64,000 bases of DNA, from positions 1 to 64,000 of the forward strand of contig NZ_WMEA01000007.1 of NCBI RefSeq assembly GCF_021735925.1. The letters run 5' to 3'. The translations under genes were made by a program, and so were the position numbers. Shown one piece after another: positions 1-8,967 of the stretch. Origin of the DNA: Loktanella sp. M215 (GTDB lineage: Bacteria > Pseudomonadota > Alphaproteobacteria > Rhodobacterales > Rhodobacteraceae). Position 1 is the first letter of the stretch. Each line of letters starts with the position of its first letter. The notes below the pieces were generated by a model. The model saw nothing but the letters and a program-made list of their open reading frames with translations, searched no databases and was not told the origin of the DNA.

Positions 1-1189
1 CCGGCGTTGTCAGATCACCGTGCCCAAGCGGCGCATGACAACTGGCGCAGGACCGGTCGAAAATCTCAGCACCCTGCGCGGCAAGGTCCGTGTCGATCGG
101 TCCCAGCAAAGCCTCTGGCCAAAGCGGAGAATTCAGGCGCGCCAGCTGCCGTTCCAGATTGACCATCGCGGTCACGCGCACGCTGCTGTCGTAACCAAGG
201 GCGGCCCAGCCCCGGTCCGCCTCGACATGCGCGAACACGCCAATGACTTCAGAGGTGTTGCGGATCAGGGCGCCAACGCCGGTGTCGTGACCCAGAATGC
301 GGATCGTCTGCACGGCGTCGGCAATGCCGTTCCACTGCAGCTTTTCCTGCTGATGGGTGTTCCAGATAAATGGATAACTGGCCGGCGCGTCCGACCGGAT
401 CACCGGGACCGCATCGGGCGCCCCGTTGATGGCCGCGACCTTGGCCAGGATGTGGCCCTGCGCATCCAGCCGGGCCGGACCAGCGATCACGTGGGACGCG
501 TTGAACGCAGACAGGCGGGCCATCCAGTCGATCTGCTCGTCCACCTGGGTGCGCAGGGACAAGATCGCGTCCGCATCGTCGCTGCCCAGAACGGCCCGCG
601 CGAACTGCGCCCAGCGGTCGGGCGCGTCGCGCGTGGCCCGCAACGCGGCCTCTGTCCCCGACACCAGACTGTCAAAATCGGCATTCGCCGGTGCGCCGTC
701 GATCCGCATCACGGTGCCGGCATAGGCGATCTCTGCGGTGTGGCAGGCGGCGCAGTTCAGCCCGATCCATGGCGTGCGCATGGTCCGCGACAGGCAGGTT
801 TCGGGAAAGGTGTCACACATCAGATCTGCGCCCCGCCCACGATCCTCGTCGACGACAAAGCCGACCGGCAGGCCGTGCGGATTGTCGCGCGACACCGGAT
901 TGGACAGGTAGCCCAGACGGGACAGGTTCGCGGGGCCGAACATGGCATCGCGCCCGTCTTCCGTCTTGAGAGACAGCGCCCAGGACAGCGGTAAAAGCCG
1001 CGAGCCCTGCGATGTCGAATACCACCACGACCGCTGCGTGTCGTCCCAGCCTTGGTCAAGACAGGTCACGCCGCCTGCGCTGCAGGCCGTGTGCGGTGTC
1101 TGCGCGCTGACACCGGGGCCCCAGACCGCCGAAATACCCGCCAAGACGACAGCGAGAAGGGCCGTTTTCAATGAATTTGGATAAATCAT
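1..1189 (-). CDS. RoxA-like di-heme cytochrome c protein, C-terminus beyond window
   Basis: The reading frame is open from the ATG at 1189 to the left edge, so the C-terminus lies outside the window. About 396 residues are visible. They begin with a Sec-type signal peptide (hydrophobic TALLAVVLAGISAVWG, then VSAQ), so the protein should be periplasmic. Two c-type heme sites are seen: CAACH at residues 146-150 and CASCH at about 381-385. The stretches WYSTSQGSRLLPLSW and GLPVGFV match what I recall of the RoxA-like/di-heme cytochrome c peroxidase family, whose members oxidise organic substrates or peroxide. The gene follows the LuxR-type regulator on the same strand. Its start is 77 bp from a palindrome that is also found before the haloperoxidase gene. 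The substrate is unknown. Confidence 0.75.
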   Translation of the reverse strand, partial: MIYPNSLKTALLAVVLAGISAVWGPGVSAQTPHTACSAGGVTCLDQGWDDTQRSWWYSTSQGSRLLPLSWALSLKTEDGRDAMFGPANLSRLGYLSNPVSRDNPHGLPVGFVVDEDRGRGADLMCDTFPETCLSRTMRTPWIGLNCAACHTAEIAYAGTVMRIDGAPANADFDSLVSGTEAALRATRDAPDRWAQFARAVLGSDDADAILSLRTQVDEQIDWMARLSAFNASHVIAGPARLDAQGHILAKVAAINGAPDAVPVIRSDAPASYPFIWNTHQQEKLQWNGIADAVQTIRILGHDTGVGALIRNTSEVIGVFAHVEADRGWAALGYDSSVRVTAMVNLERQLARLNSPLWPEALLGPIDTDLAAQGAEIFDRSCASCHAPLGHGDLTTP

Positions 1190-1266
1190 GCCGTTGAACC
1201 TTTCCGTCACTCTTATGTCTGCTTGCGGTCTGGGTAAGATGATCCTTGATCGTTCTGCCGTGGCCT

Positions 1267-1286
1267 GCCTCCCCCGGATGGGGGAT
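1267..1286 (-). promoter_or_regulatory. Palindromic site upstream of the di-heme cytochrome gene
   Basis: Read toward the cytochrome gene, the site contains TCCCCCATCCGGGGGA, a 6-bp inverted repeat with a 4-nt spacer. It starts immediately after the luxR stop codon. 19 of 20 positions match the site at 2590-2609, in the same orientation to the downstream gene. This is a candidate binding site for the LuxR-type regulator. It could also act as a hairpin in luxR mRNA. Confidence 0.55.
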
Positions 1287-2449
1287 TACTGCAGGAATTT
1301 TGCGCCCATGTTCGACACGAGTCGGATGAATTGGGTCCGGTTGACGCAATCCGCCTTGCTCAGCAGTGACGTGACCTGCGTTTTGACGGTTTCGACGGAC
1401 CTGTTCCGCCGCTGCGCAATTTCGCGATTGGTCAGCCCTTCGGCCAGAAGGCCGACAAGGGCTGTTTCGGACGCGGTAAAGGACAAGGTCTGGGCAACCA
1501 GCCCGATATCCAAGTCAATCGGCCGCCCCGTATCCAGACTGTAAAGCGCGAAACCGTCCAGCCGCCGTTCGCCAAAGGCATCCGCTGACGTGATCGGGGC
1601 AAGCTCCACCGATAGCCTGCCAGCGCGACAGGACCGGCTTCCCAGCGCCTCCTTGCGGGGCCGGGCCCCGAACCGGCCGTGACAATGTGCAGATCCCATC
1701 AGGTCCGCAAGCCAGGCCCGATCCGCCGCCGCGCACATCTCCAGCCGCCCGTCGCGCAAGCGGCGAAAGACACCGGCCTCTGTCCGCTGGCGTTCGAATT
1801 CCGCGTTTTCCATCACGATCTGCCCGTCGGCGCGCAGCAGGCAGACGCCGATGCGAAACCGGTCCAGCGCCTCTGCCAACCCGCTGTTCATTTCCGCCAG
1901 TTGTGACACCGGCCGGGCCAGCGCACAGGCCTTGGCCACATGGGGCAGGATCCATTGCAATTTCGCAGCATCTTCGGCGGTGAAAGGGCCGTGGCGTTCC
2001 GAAAACTGCACACTGAACCGGTCGCGCCGCGGATCGTCCTTGCTCAGAAGCGCGCCCGCGCGATAGCGGATGCCGTAATCCGCCATCGCCCGCGCGTTCG
2101 GACGCGCCGCAAGTGTCGCGTGATCCGCAGCCAGCATGTGATCGCCAATGACGTCGATACCGTCGCCGGTTGCGGAAAACCGGGCAAACACGTCCTGATC
2201 TTCGATCTCGATCGTGCTGAAGGTGCGCAGGTAATCGTCGACCAGCGTGCGGTCATATTTCTCCGAGATGAAGGGCGCGGTCAGTATCCTGTCCGACCCC
2301 GTGCCGGGCGTCAGTTCGAAGATCATGCAGCCTCTGGCCCCCAGGCTGGCGGCGATCCTGTCCAGAACCTGCGGCCAGCGCGCCGTGTCCAGCACTGTGT
2401 CGTAGATATCCAGAATAAGAGACGTGTCGCCCTGCGTCATGATCTGCAT
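1286..2449 (-). CDS. LuxR-family transcriptional regulator
   Basis: A 387-residue DNA-binding regulator. The last 65 residues form a LuxR/FixJ-type helix-turn-helix (LSFTASETALVGLLAEGLTN, then REIA, then a recognition helix with SVETVKTQV). The N-terminal 300 residues look like an unassigned sensory domain, with no response-regulator receiver or clear autoinducer-binding motif. The start is uncertain: an in-frame ATG lies at 2506, and the ATGs at 2449 and 2440 both start shorter, more typical N-termini. I chose 2449. The gene sits between two oxidative enzyme genes that share a palindrome, so a local regulatory role is likely. The ligand is unknown. Confidence 0.85.
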   Translation of the reverse strand: MQIMTQGDTSLILDIYDTVLDTARWPQVLDRIAASLGARGCMIFELTPGTGSDRILTAPFISEKYDRTLVDDYLRTFSTIEIEDQDVFARFSATGDGIDVIGDHMLAADHATLAARPNARAMADYGIRYRAGALLSKDDPRRDRFSVQFSERHGPFTAEDAAKLQWILPHVAKACALARPVSQLAEMNSGLAEALDRFRIGVCLLRADGQIVMENAEFERQRTEAGVFRRLRDGRLEMCAAADRAWLADLMGSAHCHGRFGARPRKEALGSRSCRAGRLSVELAPITSADAFGERRLDGFALYSLDTGRPIDLDIGLVAQTLSFTASETALVGLLAEGLTNREIAQRRNRSVETVKTQVTSLLSKADCVNRTQFIRLVSNMGAKFLQ

Positions 2450-2589
2450 GCCCACCGTGATCCTGAAGTCCGGCTTTGCAACACAGGTCCGTCGTCCGCG
2501 CGTCACGCAGAGGCAAGGCAGATGTCAAAGGGACGATTCTCGGCATGATGTTAACGTAAGGTAAACTTAAATCAAGATTGGCCTCCGGT

Positions 2590-2609
2590 ATCCCCCAGCC
2601 GGGGGAGGC
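2590..2609 (+). promoter_or_regulatory. Palindromic site upstream of the haloperoxidase gene
   Basis: TCCCCCAGCCGGGGGA is a 6-bp inverted repeat with a 4-nt spacer, ending 70 bp before the haloperoxidase start. A wider GCCTCC/GGAGGC pair (2581-2586 and 2604-2609) flanks it. It is almost identical to the site at 1267-1286, so a shared regulator is likely. The intergenic stretch also holds an AT-rich segment around 2550-2575 that could carry promoters. Confidence 0.55.
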
Positions 2610-2679
2610 GAGGCGCCGTGAGCGCTGCGTAACCTGCTGCAGCGGCAAGGGGCCGCGACCCAACCAGAAGGACATGGCC

Positions 2680-5019
2680 ATGACATCCCCAGACCCCAGA
2701 CCCTTTGGCGAAAGCAGGAAAAACATCGCGCGCCAGATCCGGAAAGAAGCCGCCGACATCGCGTTCGAGAGAGCGCCGGCACCGCCTGCCGTCGAAAGCA
2801 ACGGCGAGGCAGAGCACCTGACGCCACCGGTCGGCACCTTTTGCAAAAGCCTGCCCCACGATGCCGACGGTATGGTGGACGGTGCAGCTTACGGCAAATT
2901 GATCCGCGCACTCGGCCAGACCGACAGTCACGATGTCTTTGCCCCCTTTCCCGGCACCTATACGTCGCAACGCCGGGCGGCCTTCGATGTGACGCTGCAC
3001 ACGGGCGGCTACCGCGGCGCCGGCGCCCATGCCGCAGAAACGGCCCGGACCCTTGAATCGCCCCTGGCCGGTCATTGCTTTGATCTGGAAGGACCGGACG
3101 CCAACGACTTCGCAATGCCACCGGCACCCCAGGTCGGCTCTGACGAACTGACGGCGGAAATGGCAGAGCTTTACGCCATGGCGCTGCTGCGCGATGTGCC
3201 CTTCAATGCCTTCGAATCCGGCGCATCCGGCACACAGGCGGGGCCATCCGGCTTGACGGTTGACGCCGCCGTCGACGCCTTGAATGCCTTGCCGTGGTTC
3301 GATGGCAGCGCGACGGCGCCGGGTGGTGCGGCATTGTCATCCCGTGAAAAAGCGCGTCAGCAGGCCCGGACCGGCGACGGCAGTCCCCTGACGCGGCAAA
3401 CCCTGTTCCGGGGATCGACGGCCGGGGCGCGGACCGGCCCCTACATCTCGCAGTTTCTGCTGATCGGCAATGTCGAGAGAGCCCCCACCGCACCCAATGC
3501 CTTTGCCGCGCCCGCCGCCCCTGCCCCGCAGCGCTCGGAAACCGTCTCGCCGAAATTTTTGTCGGCGCAGGATGCCCGGGGCGCCGTCGACGCGTCGGGC
3601 ACAGGGACAGTCGCCTTGACCCTGCCCGGCGATGGACATGGCCGGGGCGTGATCCTCTATGGCCAGCAGATCATCCCGCAAAAGATCGTGCCGCACGCCG
3701 AAGGTGTGGACTGGATGCAGAACTGGATCGACTGGCTCGACGTGCAGAACGGACGCGACACCCGGTCGCGCGCGTCTTTCCTGCTGGATGGCGCACAGGG
3801 CAAGGCCCGCTTTATTCACACACCCCGCGATCTTGCCACCTATGTGCATTACGACGCGCTGTATCAGGCCTATCTGAACGCCTGCCTGATCCTGCTGGGA
3901 CAGGGGGCGGCCTTCGATGCCGGGCTGCCCGAAGGCGACGGTCACCCGACCCGGGGCGCCTTTGCCAGTTTCGGCGGCCCGCATGTGCTGACCTTGCTGA
4001 CAGAGGTAGCGACCCGCGCGCTTAAGGCTGTCCGGCGACAGAAATTCCTGATCCACCTGCGCGCCCGGCCAGAGGCGATTGCCGGCGCGCTGACGCTGGC
4101 CAGTGCCACGACGCACCGGCCCGACGCCTGGACGGGTGCCGACGGGCACAGCAAGCCAGCCAATGTCTGGCCGCGTCTGGATGCGATGCGAGACGCTTTG
4201 AAAGGGTCAACGGCCCTCTGGACCGCGCTGCAGACGGCCAATGCCGGGACCCTGACGCAGAATCGTCCTGCCGACGATCCGGCGTTCGACTGGCTTGACG
4301 ATGCCGAAAACTGGTTGCTGCCGATGGCCTTCCCCGAAGGCTCGCCGGTGCACGGCAGCTATGGCGCGGGCCACGCGACCGTTGCAGGGGCCTGCACGAC
4401 CATCCTCAAGGCTTTCTTCGAGATGTTCGGCGTCGATCAGCGAAACCTGTACCGGTCAGAGGCAGGTCAATCCCTGACACAGATGATCCACATGGGAACG
4501 GCGCTGTTCGCGCCAGAGCTGAAGATGACCGAAATCGGCAACCCGGCCCACGCGATATCCGGCGCATTCCGCACGAACGCGGACGGCTCGGCGCTGGAAC
4601 CGGCCGATTTCCCGGACCTGACCCTGCAGGGAGAGATCGACAAGCTGGCGGCGAATATCGCGGTCGGACGCGACTTTGCCGGGGTGCATTACTACACCGA
4701 CTATTATGAATCGCTGCGGCTGGGCGAGCGCATCGCCGTGGGCATGCTGCAAGAGCAGATGCTGACTTACCGCGAACCCGTCTCGATGCGGTTCACGTCC
4801 TTTGATGGCGACCGCATCATGGTGGCAGGGTCCGGCGGCACCTATCACGGACAACAGACCGGCGGATACGACACCGACGATGCCCGTGTGCTGGTCTGGC
4901 CGAAAGGCGATGACACGCCCCCCTGGACCACGATGCCCGACGGCAAGGCGCGTGACACGGCCATCCGCAACGCGGCGCGTGCGTGGTGGACCCGGGCCAC
5001 GCCCGCCGCGGACAGCTGA
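2680..5019 (+). CDS. Vanadium-dependent haloperoxidase (bromoperoxidase-like)
   Basis: A 779-residue enzyme of the vanadium haloperoxidase family, which uses vanadate and hydrogen peroxide to oxidise halides. The vanadate pocket can be read directly: Lys455 and Arg463 in KFLIHLRARPEA, His558 and His565 in HGSYGAGHATVAG, and Arg664 and His670 in RDFAGVHYYTDYYES. The spacings (+8, +7, +6) are those of algal bromoperoxidases, including the second histidine seven residues before the axial one. The usual Ser of the SGH motif is Ala here. No signal peptide is evident. AGAAGGA at 2666-2672 is 7 nt from the ATG at 2680 and only 1 nt from the ATG at 2674, so I chose 2680. The gene is divergent from the LuxR-type regulator. 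Confidence 0.9.
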   Translation: MTSPDPRPFGESRKNIARQIRKEAADIAFERAPAPPAVESNGEAEHLTPPVGTFCKSLPHDADGMVDGAAYGKLIRALGQTDSHDVFAPFPGTYTSQRRAAFDVTLHTGGYRGAGAHAAETARTLESPLAGHCFDLEGPDANDFAMPPAPQVGSDELTAEMAELYAMALLRDVPFNAFESGASGTQAGPSGLTVDAAVDALNALPWFDGSATAPGGAALSSREKARQQARTGDGSPLTRQTLFRGSTAGARTGPYISQFLLIGNVERAPTAPNAFAAPAAPAPQRSETVSPKFLSAQDARGAVDASGTGTVALTLPGDGHGRGVILYGQQIIPQKIVPHAEGVDWMQNWIDWLDVQNGRDTRSRASFLLDGAQGKARFIHTPRDLATYVHYDALYQAYLNACLILLGQGAAFDAGLPEGDGHPTRGAFASFGGPHVLTLLTEVATRALKAVRRQKFLIHLRARPEAIAGALTLASATTHRPDAWTGADGHSKPANVWPRLDAMRDALKGSTALWTALQTANAGTLTQNRPADDPAFDWLDDAENWLLPMAFPEGSPVHGSYGAGHATVAGACTTILKAFFEMFGVDQRNLYRSEAGQSLTQMIHMGTALFAPELKMTEIGNPAHAISGAFRTNADGSALEPADFPDLTLQGEIDKLAANIAVGRDFAGVHYYTDYYESLRLGERIAVGMLQEQMLTYREPVSMRFTSFDGDRIMVAGSGGTYHGQQTGGYDTDDARVLVWPKGDDTPPWTTMPDGKARDTAIRNAARAWWTRATPAADS

Positions 5020-5111
5020 ACGACGGGGGACGCGTTCAGCCGGGTCATCTGCTGCACGGAGGCGTCTATCCGCGTTCAAAGCGGCACACCGACCGCCCGA
5101 GATCGCAGGCC

Positions 5112-6074
5112 CTACCCTTCGTTCTCGGGGAAGAAGCAGGCCGCAGTATGCGTGCCGGTGCCCAGCTCGGGCCGCTCCGCGCGGCATTTGGGTTGGGCCT
5201 TCCAGCAGCGCGGCGCAAAGGGACAGCCGTCGGGCACGGACAGGGGCGAGGGCAATTCCCCTTCCAGCTTGATGCGGATCTTTGCCTTCGTCGGGTCGGC
5301 CTGCGGCGTCGCGGACAGAAGGGCCACGGTATAGGGATGCTTGGGCGCGGCGAACAGCGCGTCCTTCGGACCCTTTTCCACCGCACGGCCTAGGTACATT
5401 ACGATCAGCTCGTCGGCCACGTGCCGCACCACGCCCAGATCGTGGCTGATGAACAGATAGGCCAGTTGCAGCCGTTCCTGCAGGCCCAGCAGCAGGTTCA
5501 GGATCGCGCTCTGGATCGACAGGTCGAGGGCCGAGACAGGCTCGTCCAGCACCAGCACCTTGGGATCGAGCATCAGCGCACGGGCGACCGCGATCCGTTG
5601 CCGCTGACCGCCCGAGAACATGTGTGGGTAGCGGTCGAAATGTTCGGGCCGCAACCCGACAAGCTTCAGCATGTCGCGGGCCTTGGCCTCGCGTTCGGCG
5701 CGCGACAGCGTCGTATTGATGACCAGCGGTTCCATCAGGATCGTGCCGATCCGTTGCCGCGGGTTCAGCGACCCGTAGGGGTCCTGAAACACGATCTGCA
5801 CGTCCTTGCGCAGCTCGGCCCAGTTTTCCGGCACCACATCCTTGCCGTCGAGCGTCAGCGCACCCTTCGTCGGCTCCTCGATCATCGCGACCATCCGCGC
5901 AAGGGTGGATTTGCCGCAGCCGCTTTCGCCCACGACGGCCAGCGTCTTGCCGGGCACCACCTGAAAATCGAGCCCACCCACGGCCTTGAGCACGCGGGAC
6001 TTCTTCATAAAACCGCCGCTGACGTCGTAATGCCGCTCCAGCGCGGTGGCCTGCATCACCGGGGTATCGGTCAT
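5112..6074 (-). CDS. Peptide ABC transporter ATP-binding protein (DppF-like)
   Basis: A 320-residue nucleotide-binding subunit of an oligo/dipeptide importer. It has Walker A GESGCGKST, signature FSGGQRQRIAVARAL, and Walker B VLVLDEPVSALD. The C-terminal extension has the cysteine pattern CPFAPRCWKAQPKC typical of the Opp/Dpp C-terminal domain. The ATG at 6074 overlaps the stop of the DppD-like gene by 4 nt, so the two ATPases are coupled and probably form a heterodimer. Last gene of the peptide-transport operon. Confidence 0.93.
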   Translation of the reverse strand: MTDTPVMQATALERHYDVSGGFMKKSRVLKAVGGLDFQVVPGKTLAVVGESGCGKSTLARMVAMIEEPTKGALTLDGKDVVPENWAELRKDVQIVFQDPYGSLNPRQRIGTILMEPLVINTTLSRAEREAKARDMLKLVGLRPEHFDRYPHMFSGGQRQRIAVARALMLDPKVLVLDEPVSALDLSIQSAILNLLLGLQERLQLAYLFISHDLGVVRHVADELIVMYLGRAVEKGPKDALFAAPKHPYTVALLSATPQADPTKAKIRIKLEGELPSPLSVPDGCPFAPRCWKAQPKCRAERPELGTGTHTAACFFPENEG

Positions 6075-7048
6075 GATGCAATCCTTTCGTCGGTGTAGAG
6101 CGGGTAGAAGCAGCGCGCATATCCCACGTCCGGCCCCAGCGCCGGCGGCGGTGTGGACTTGCAGCGCGCATCGGCAAACTTGCACCGGGGCGAGAACAGG
6201 CAGCCGGCGGGACGGTCGAACTGTCCCGGCACGACGCCGGGAATGGTCGGCAGCAGGCGCGCGGTCGCGCGTTCGGGCAGCGCGTCCAGCAGGGCTGCCG
6301 TATAGGGGTGGTGCGGGGTGGCAAACAGGTCGACGACGGGCTGTTCCTCGACCTTCTGGCCCGCGTATTGCACGCTGACCCGTTCGGCGGTTTCGGCCAC
6401 CACGCCCATGTCGTGGGTGATCAGCACCAGACCCATCCCCGTCTCGTCGCGCAGGGACGCCAGCAGATCAAGGATCTGCGCCTGAATGGTCACGTCGAGT
6501 GCTGTCGTCGGCTCGTCCGCGATCAGCAACTTGGGCTTGCAGGCAATGGCCATGGCGATCATCACACGCTGGTTCATCCCGCCGGACAACTGGTGCGGAA
6601 AGGCCGAAAGCCGCTTTTCAGGGTCGGGAATGCCGACCTGCTCGAACAGTTCGACCGCGCGGGCGTGACGCGCGCGCCGGTCCATCCCCAGATGAAAGCG
6701 CAGCGCCTCCTTGATCTGCCAGCCGACGGTAAAGCAGGGGTTCAGCGACGACATCGGTTCCTGAAAGATCATCGCAAGGTCCTTGCCGATGATACGGCGG
6801 CGGGCGCGGTTGTCGATGCGCAGCAAGTCGTGGCCGTCAAAGGTAATCTCGTCCGCCGTGACCTTGGCGGTCCAGGGCAGCAGGCCCATCACGGCCAGCA
6901 TGGACACCGACTTGCCCGACCCGCTTTCGCCGACGACGGCCAAAATCTCGCCGGTGTCGACGTCCTGATCGACGCTGTCGACCGCCCGGAACCCGCCGGA
7001 GGCGGTGGCGAATTCGACGGTAAGGTTGCGGATGCGCAGCAATGCCAT
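6071..7048 (-). CDS. Peptide ABC transporter ATP-binding protein (DppD-like)
   Basis: A 325-residue ABC ATPase paired with the downstream DppF-like subunit. It has Walker [10 protein letters not shown]-loop [10 protein letters not shown] (characteristic of Dpp/Opp ATPases), signature [15 protein letters not shown], and Walker [13 protein letters not shown]. The C-terminal [17 protein letters not shown] is the oligopeptide-transporter cysteine cluster. It sits 4 nt after the DppC-like permease and overlaps the next gene by 4 nt, so it belongs to one operon with the permeases and the binding protein. Confidence 0.93.
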   Translation of the reverse strand: MALLRIRNLTVEFATASGGFRAVDSVDQDVDTGEILAVVGESGSGKSVSMLAVMGLLPWTAKVTADEITFDGHDLLRIDNRARRRIIGKDLAMIFQEPMSSLNPCFTVGWQIKEALRFHLGMDRRARHARAVELFEQVGIPDPEKRLSAFPHQLSGGMNQRVMIAMAIACKPKLLIADEPTTALDVTIQAQILDLLASLRDETGMGLVLITHDMGVVAETAERVSVQYAGQKVEEQPVVDLFATPHHPYTAALLDALPERATARLLPTIPGVVPGQFDRPAGCLFSPRCKFADARCKSTPPPALGPDVGYARCFYPLYTDERIAS

Positions 7049-7052
7049 GGGC

Positions 7053-7958
7053 TCAGCTCCGTTTCAGTTTGGGGTCGAGGGCGTCGCGCAGGCCGTCCCC
7101 CATCAGGTTGATCGCCAGCACGGTCACCAGGATGGCGATGCCCGGAAACGTCACGACCCACCACGCGCGCAGGATGAACTCGCGCGCTTCGGCCAGCATG
7201 GTGCCCCATTCGGGCGTGGGCGGCTGCGCCCCCATCCCCAGAAAGCCAAGCGCTGCCGCGTCAAGGATCGCCGTCGAGAACGACAGCGCCGCCTGCACGA
7301 TGATCGGGGCGAGGCAGTTCGGCAGCACGGTCACGAACATCAGCCGCCATAACCCCGCGCCAGCCACGCGGGCCGAGGTGACGTAGTCCTTCTGCCGTTC
7401 CGACATGACGCTGGCGCGGGTCAGGCGGACGTAATGCGGCTGCAGCACGATCGCGATGGCGATCATCGCGTTGGTCAGCGACGGCCCGAGGATCGCGACC
7501 AGCACAAGGGCCAGCAGCAGCGACGGGAACGCAAGGATGATGTCCATCACCCGCATGATGATGCTGTCCAGCCACTTGGGCGCAAAGCCGGCCAGCAGGC
7601 CGATCAGGATGCCCCCGGTGGCGGCGACGGTGACGACCACGATCCCGACAAAGAACGAAAACCGCGCGCCGACGATCAGGCGCGACAGCATGTCCCGCCC
7701 CAGCGGGTCGGTACCAAGGATGTATGTCCACTTGCCGCCCTCCTGCCAGACGGGCGGCACCAGCGTGTCGCTGCGGAACTGCTCGGTCGCGCTATGCGGT
7801 GCGATCCACGGGCCGAACACGGCGAGGATCGCGAAGACAACAAAGATCGACAGGCCGATGACGGCGCCGCGGTTCTCTCTGAAATAGAACCAGAACTCGC
7901 GCAGCCGGCCCGGGCGTTCGTGGACCATTTCGGCTTCGGAGGAGAGTGTGTCATCCAT
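7053..7958 (-). CDS. Peptide ABC transporter permease (DppC-like)
   Basis: A 301-residue inner-membrane permease of the binding-protein-dependent peptide family. The N-terminus (ENRGAVIGLSIFVVFAILAVFGPWIAPH) gives the first membrane helix and is typical of DppC/OppC. A large periplasmic loop with a DPLGRD motif follows, and then five further hydrophobic segments. The cytoplasmic EAA-type loop follows DYVTSARVAGAG. It lies one base from the DppB-like gene. It should form the channel with DppB and be driven by the two ATPases. Confidence 0.92.
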   Translation of the reverse strand: MDDTLSSEAEMVHERPGRLREFWFYFRENRGAVIGLSIFVVFAILAVFGPWIAPHSATEQFRSDTLVPPVWQEGGKWTYILGTDPLGRDMLSRLIVGARFSFFVGIVVVTVAATGGILIGLLAGFAPKWLDSIIMRVMDIILAFPSLLLALVLVAILGPSLTNAMIAIAIVLQPHYVRLTRASVMSERQKDYVTSARVAGAGLWRLMFVTVLPNCLAPIIVQAALSFSTAILDAAALGFLGMGAQPPTPEWGTMLAEAREFILRAWWVVTFPGIAILVTVLAINLMGDGLRDALDPKLKRS

Positions 7959-7959
7959 C

Positions 7960-8967
7960 TCAGCGTTTCCTGATCTTGGGGTTGATGACGCCGTAGAGCA
8001 TGTCGACGGTCAGGTTGACGATCATCACCATGACGGCGATCAGCAGCAGACCGCCCTGCACCACCGGGTAATCGCGCCGGAAGATGCTGTCGACCATCCA
8101 CTTGCCGATGCCCGGCCAGCTGAAGATCGTCTCGGTCAGGATGGCACCCGCCAGCAGCGTGCCGACGCTGAGGCCGATGACGGTGATGACCGGGATCATG
8201 GCGTTGCGCAGGGCGTGGATGCCGTTGATGCGCCCCGGCGACATGCCCTTGGCGCGGGCGGTGCGGATGTAATCCTCGCCCAGCACCTCCAGCATGGCCG
8301 ACCGGGTCTGGCGCGCGATGACGGCCAGCGGAATGGTCCCCAGCACGATGGTCGGCAGGATCAGGTGCAGGACAGCGGACTTGAACGCGCCGCTTTGCCC
8401 GGACGCCAGACTGTCGATCAGCATGAAACCGGTGGCGTCGGGGAAATAATACAGAAGGTCGATCCGGCCCGACACCGGCGTCCAGCCCAGATTGCCCGAA
8501 AAGACGATGATCAGCAGCAGCGCCCACCAGAAGATCGGCATCGAATATCCCACCAGTGCCGTCGACATCAGCGCGCGGTCAAAGAACTTGCCCCGGTTCA
8601 CGGCGGCGATGACGCCCGCCGGCAGACCCAGCAACAGGGCAAAGATCATCGCACAGACCGACAGTTCCAAAGTTGCGGGGAACAGGGCAAAGAATTCGTC
8701 CCAGACCGGGCGCTTCGTCACGAAGGACGTGCCCAGATCGCCGTGCAGCACGCCGGTCAGGTAATCCCAGAACTGGACATAGATCGGCTGGTCGAACCCA
8801 TACTGCACCTTCAGCTCAGCATAACGCTCAGCTGACACGCCGCGTTCGCCCGCCATCACGGTGATCGGATCGCCCGGCAGCGCACGGATAAAGCCGAAGG
8901 ATATCAGCGTGACCCCGATGAACGTGGGAATGAACGTCAGCAGCCGGCTGAGGACGTAGTTCAGCAT
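7960..8967 (-). CDS. Peptide ABC transporter permease (DppB-like)
   Basis: A 335-residue permease with the DppB/OppB N-terminus (YVLSRLLTFIPTFIGVTLISF, then RALPGDP) and about six membrane spans. The EAA loop region contains DYIRTARAKGMSPGRI. The first codons overlap the end of the upstream M24 peptidase gene by 7 nt, which implies that peptidase and transporter are translated together. Partner of the DppC-like permease. Confidence 0.92.
   Translation of the reverse strand: MLNYVLSRLLTFIPTFIGVTLISFGFIRALPGDPITVMAGERGVSAERYAELKVQYGFDQPIYVQFWDYLTGVLHGDLGTSFVTKRPVWDEFFALFPATLELSVCAMIFALLLGLPAGVIAAVNRGKFFDRALMSTALVGYSMPIFWWALLLIIVFSGNLGWTPVSGRIDLLYYFPDATGFMLIDSLASGQSGAFKSAVLHLILPTIVLGTIPLAVIARQTRSAMLEVLGEDYIRTARAKGMSPGRINGIHALRNAMIPVITVIGLSVGTLLAGAILTETIFSWPGIGKWMVDSIFRRDYPVVQGGLLLIAVMVMIVNLTVDMLYGVINPKIRKR

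Noticed and set aside
4456..6324. 622-residue minus-strand open frame
   Set aside because: Arg/Ala-rich shadow of the haloperoxidase 3' end and the DppF-like ATPase; no family motifs, and it conflicts with two well-supported genes.
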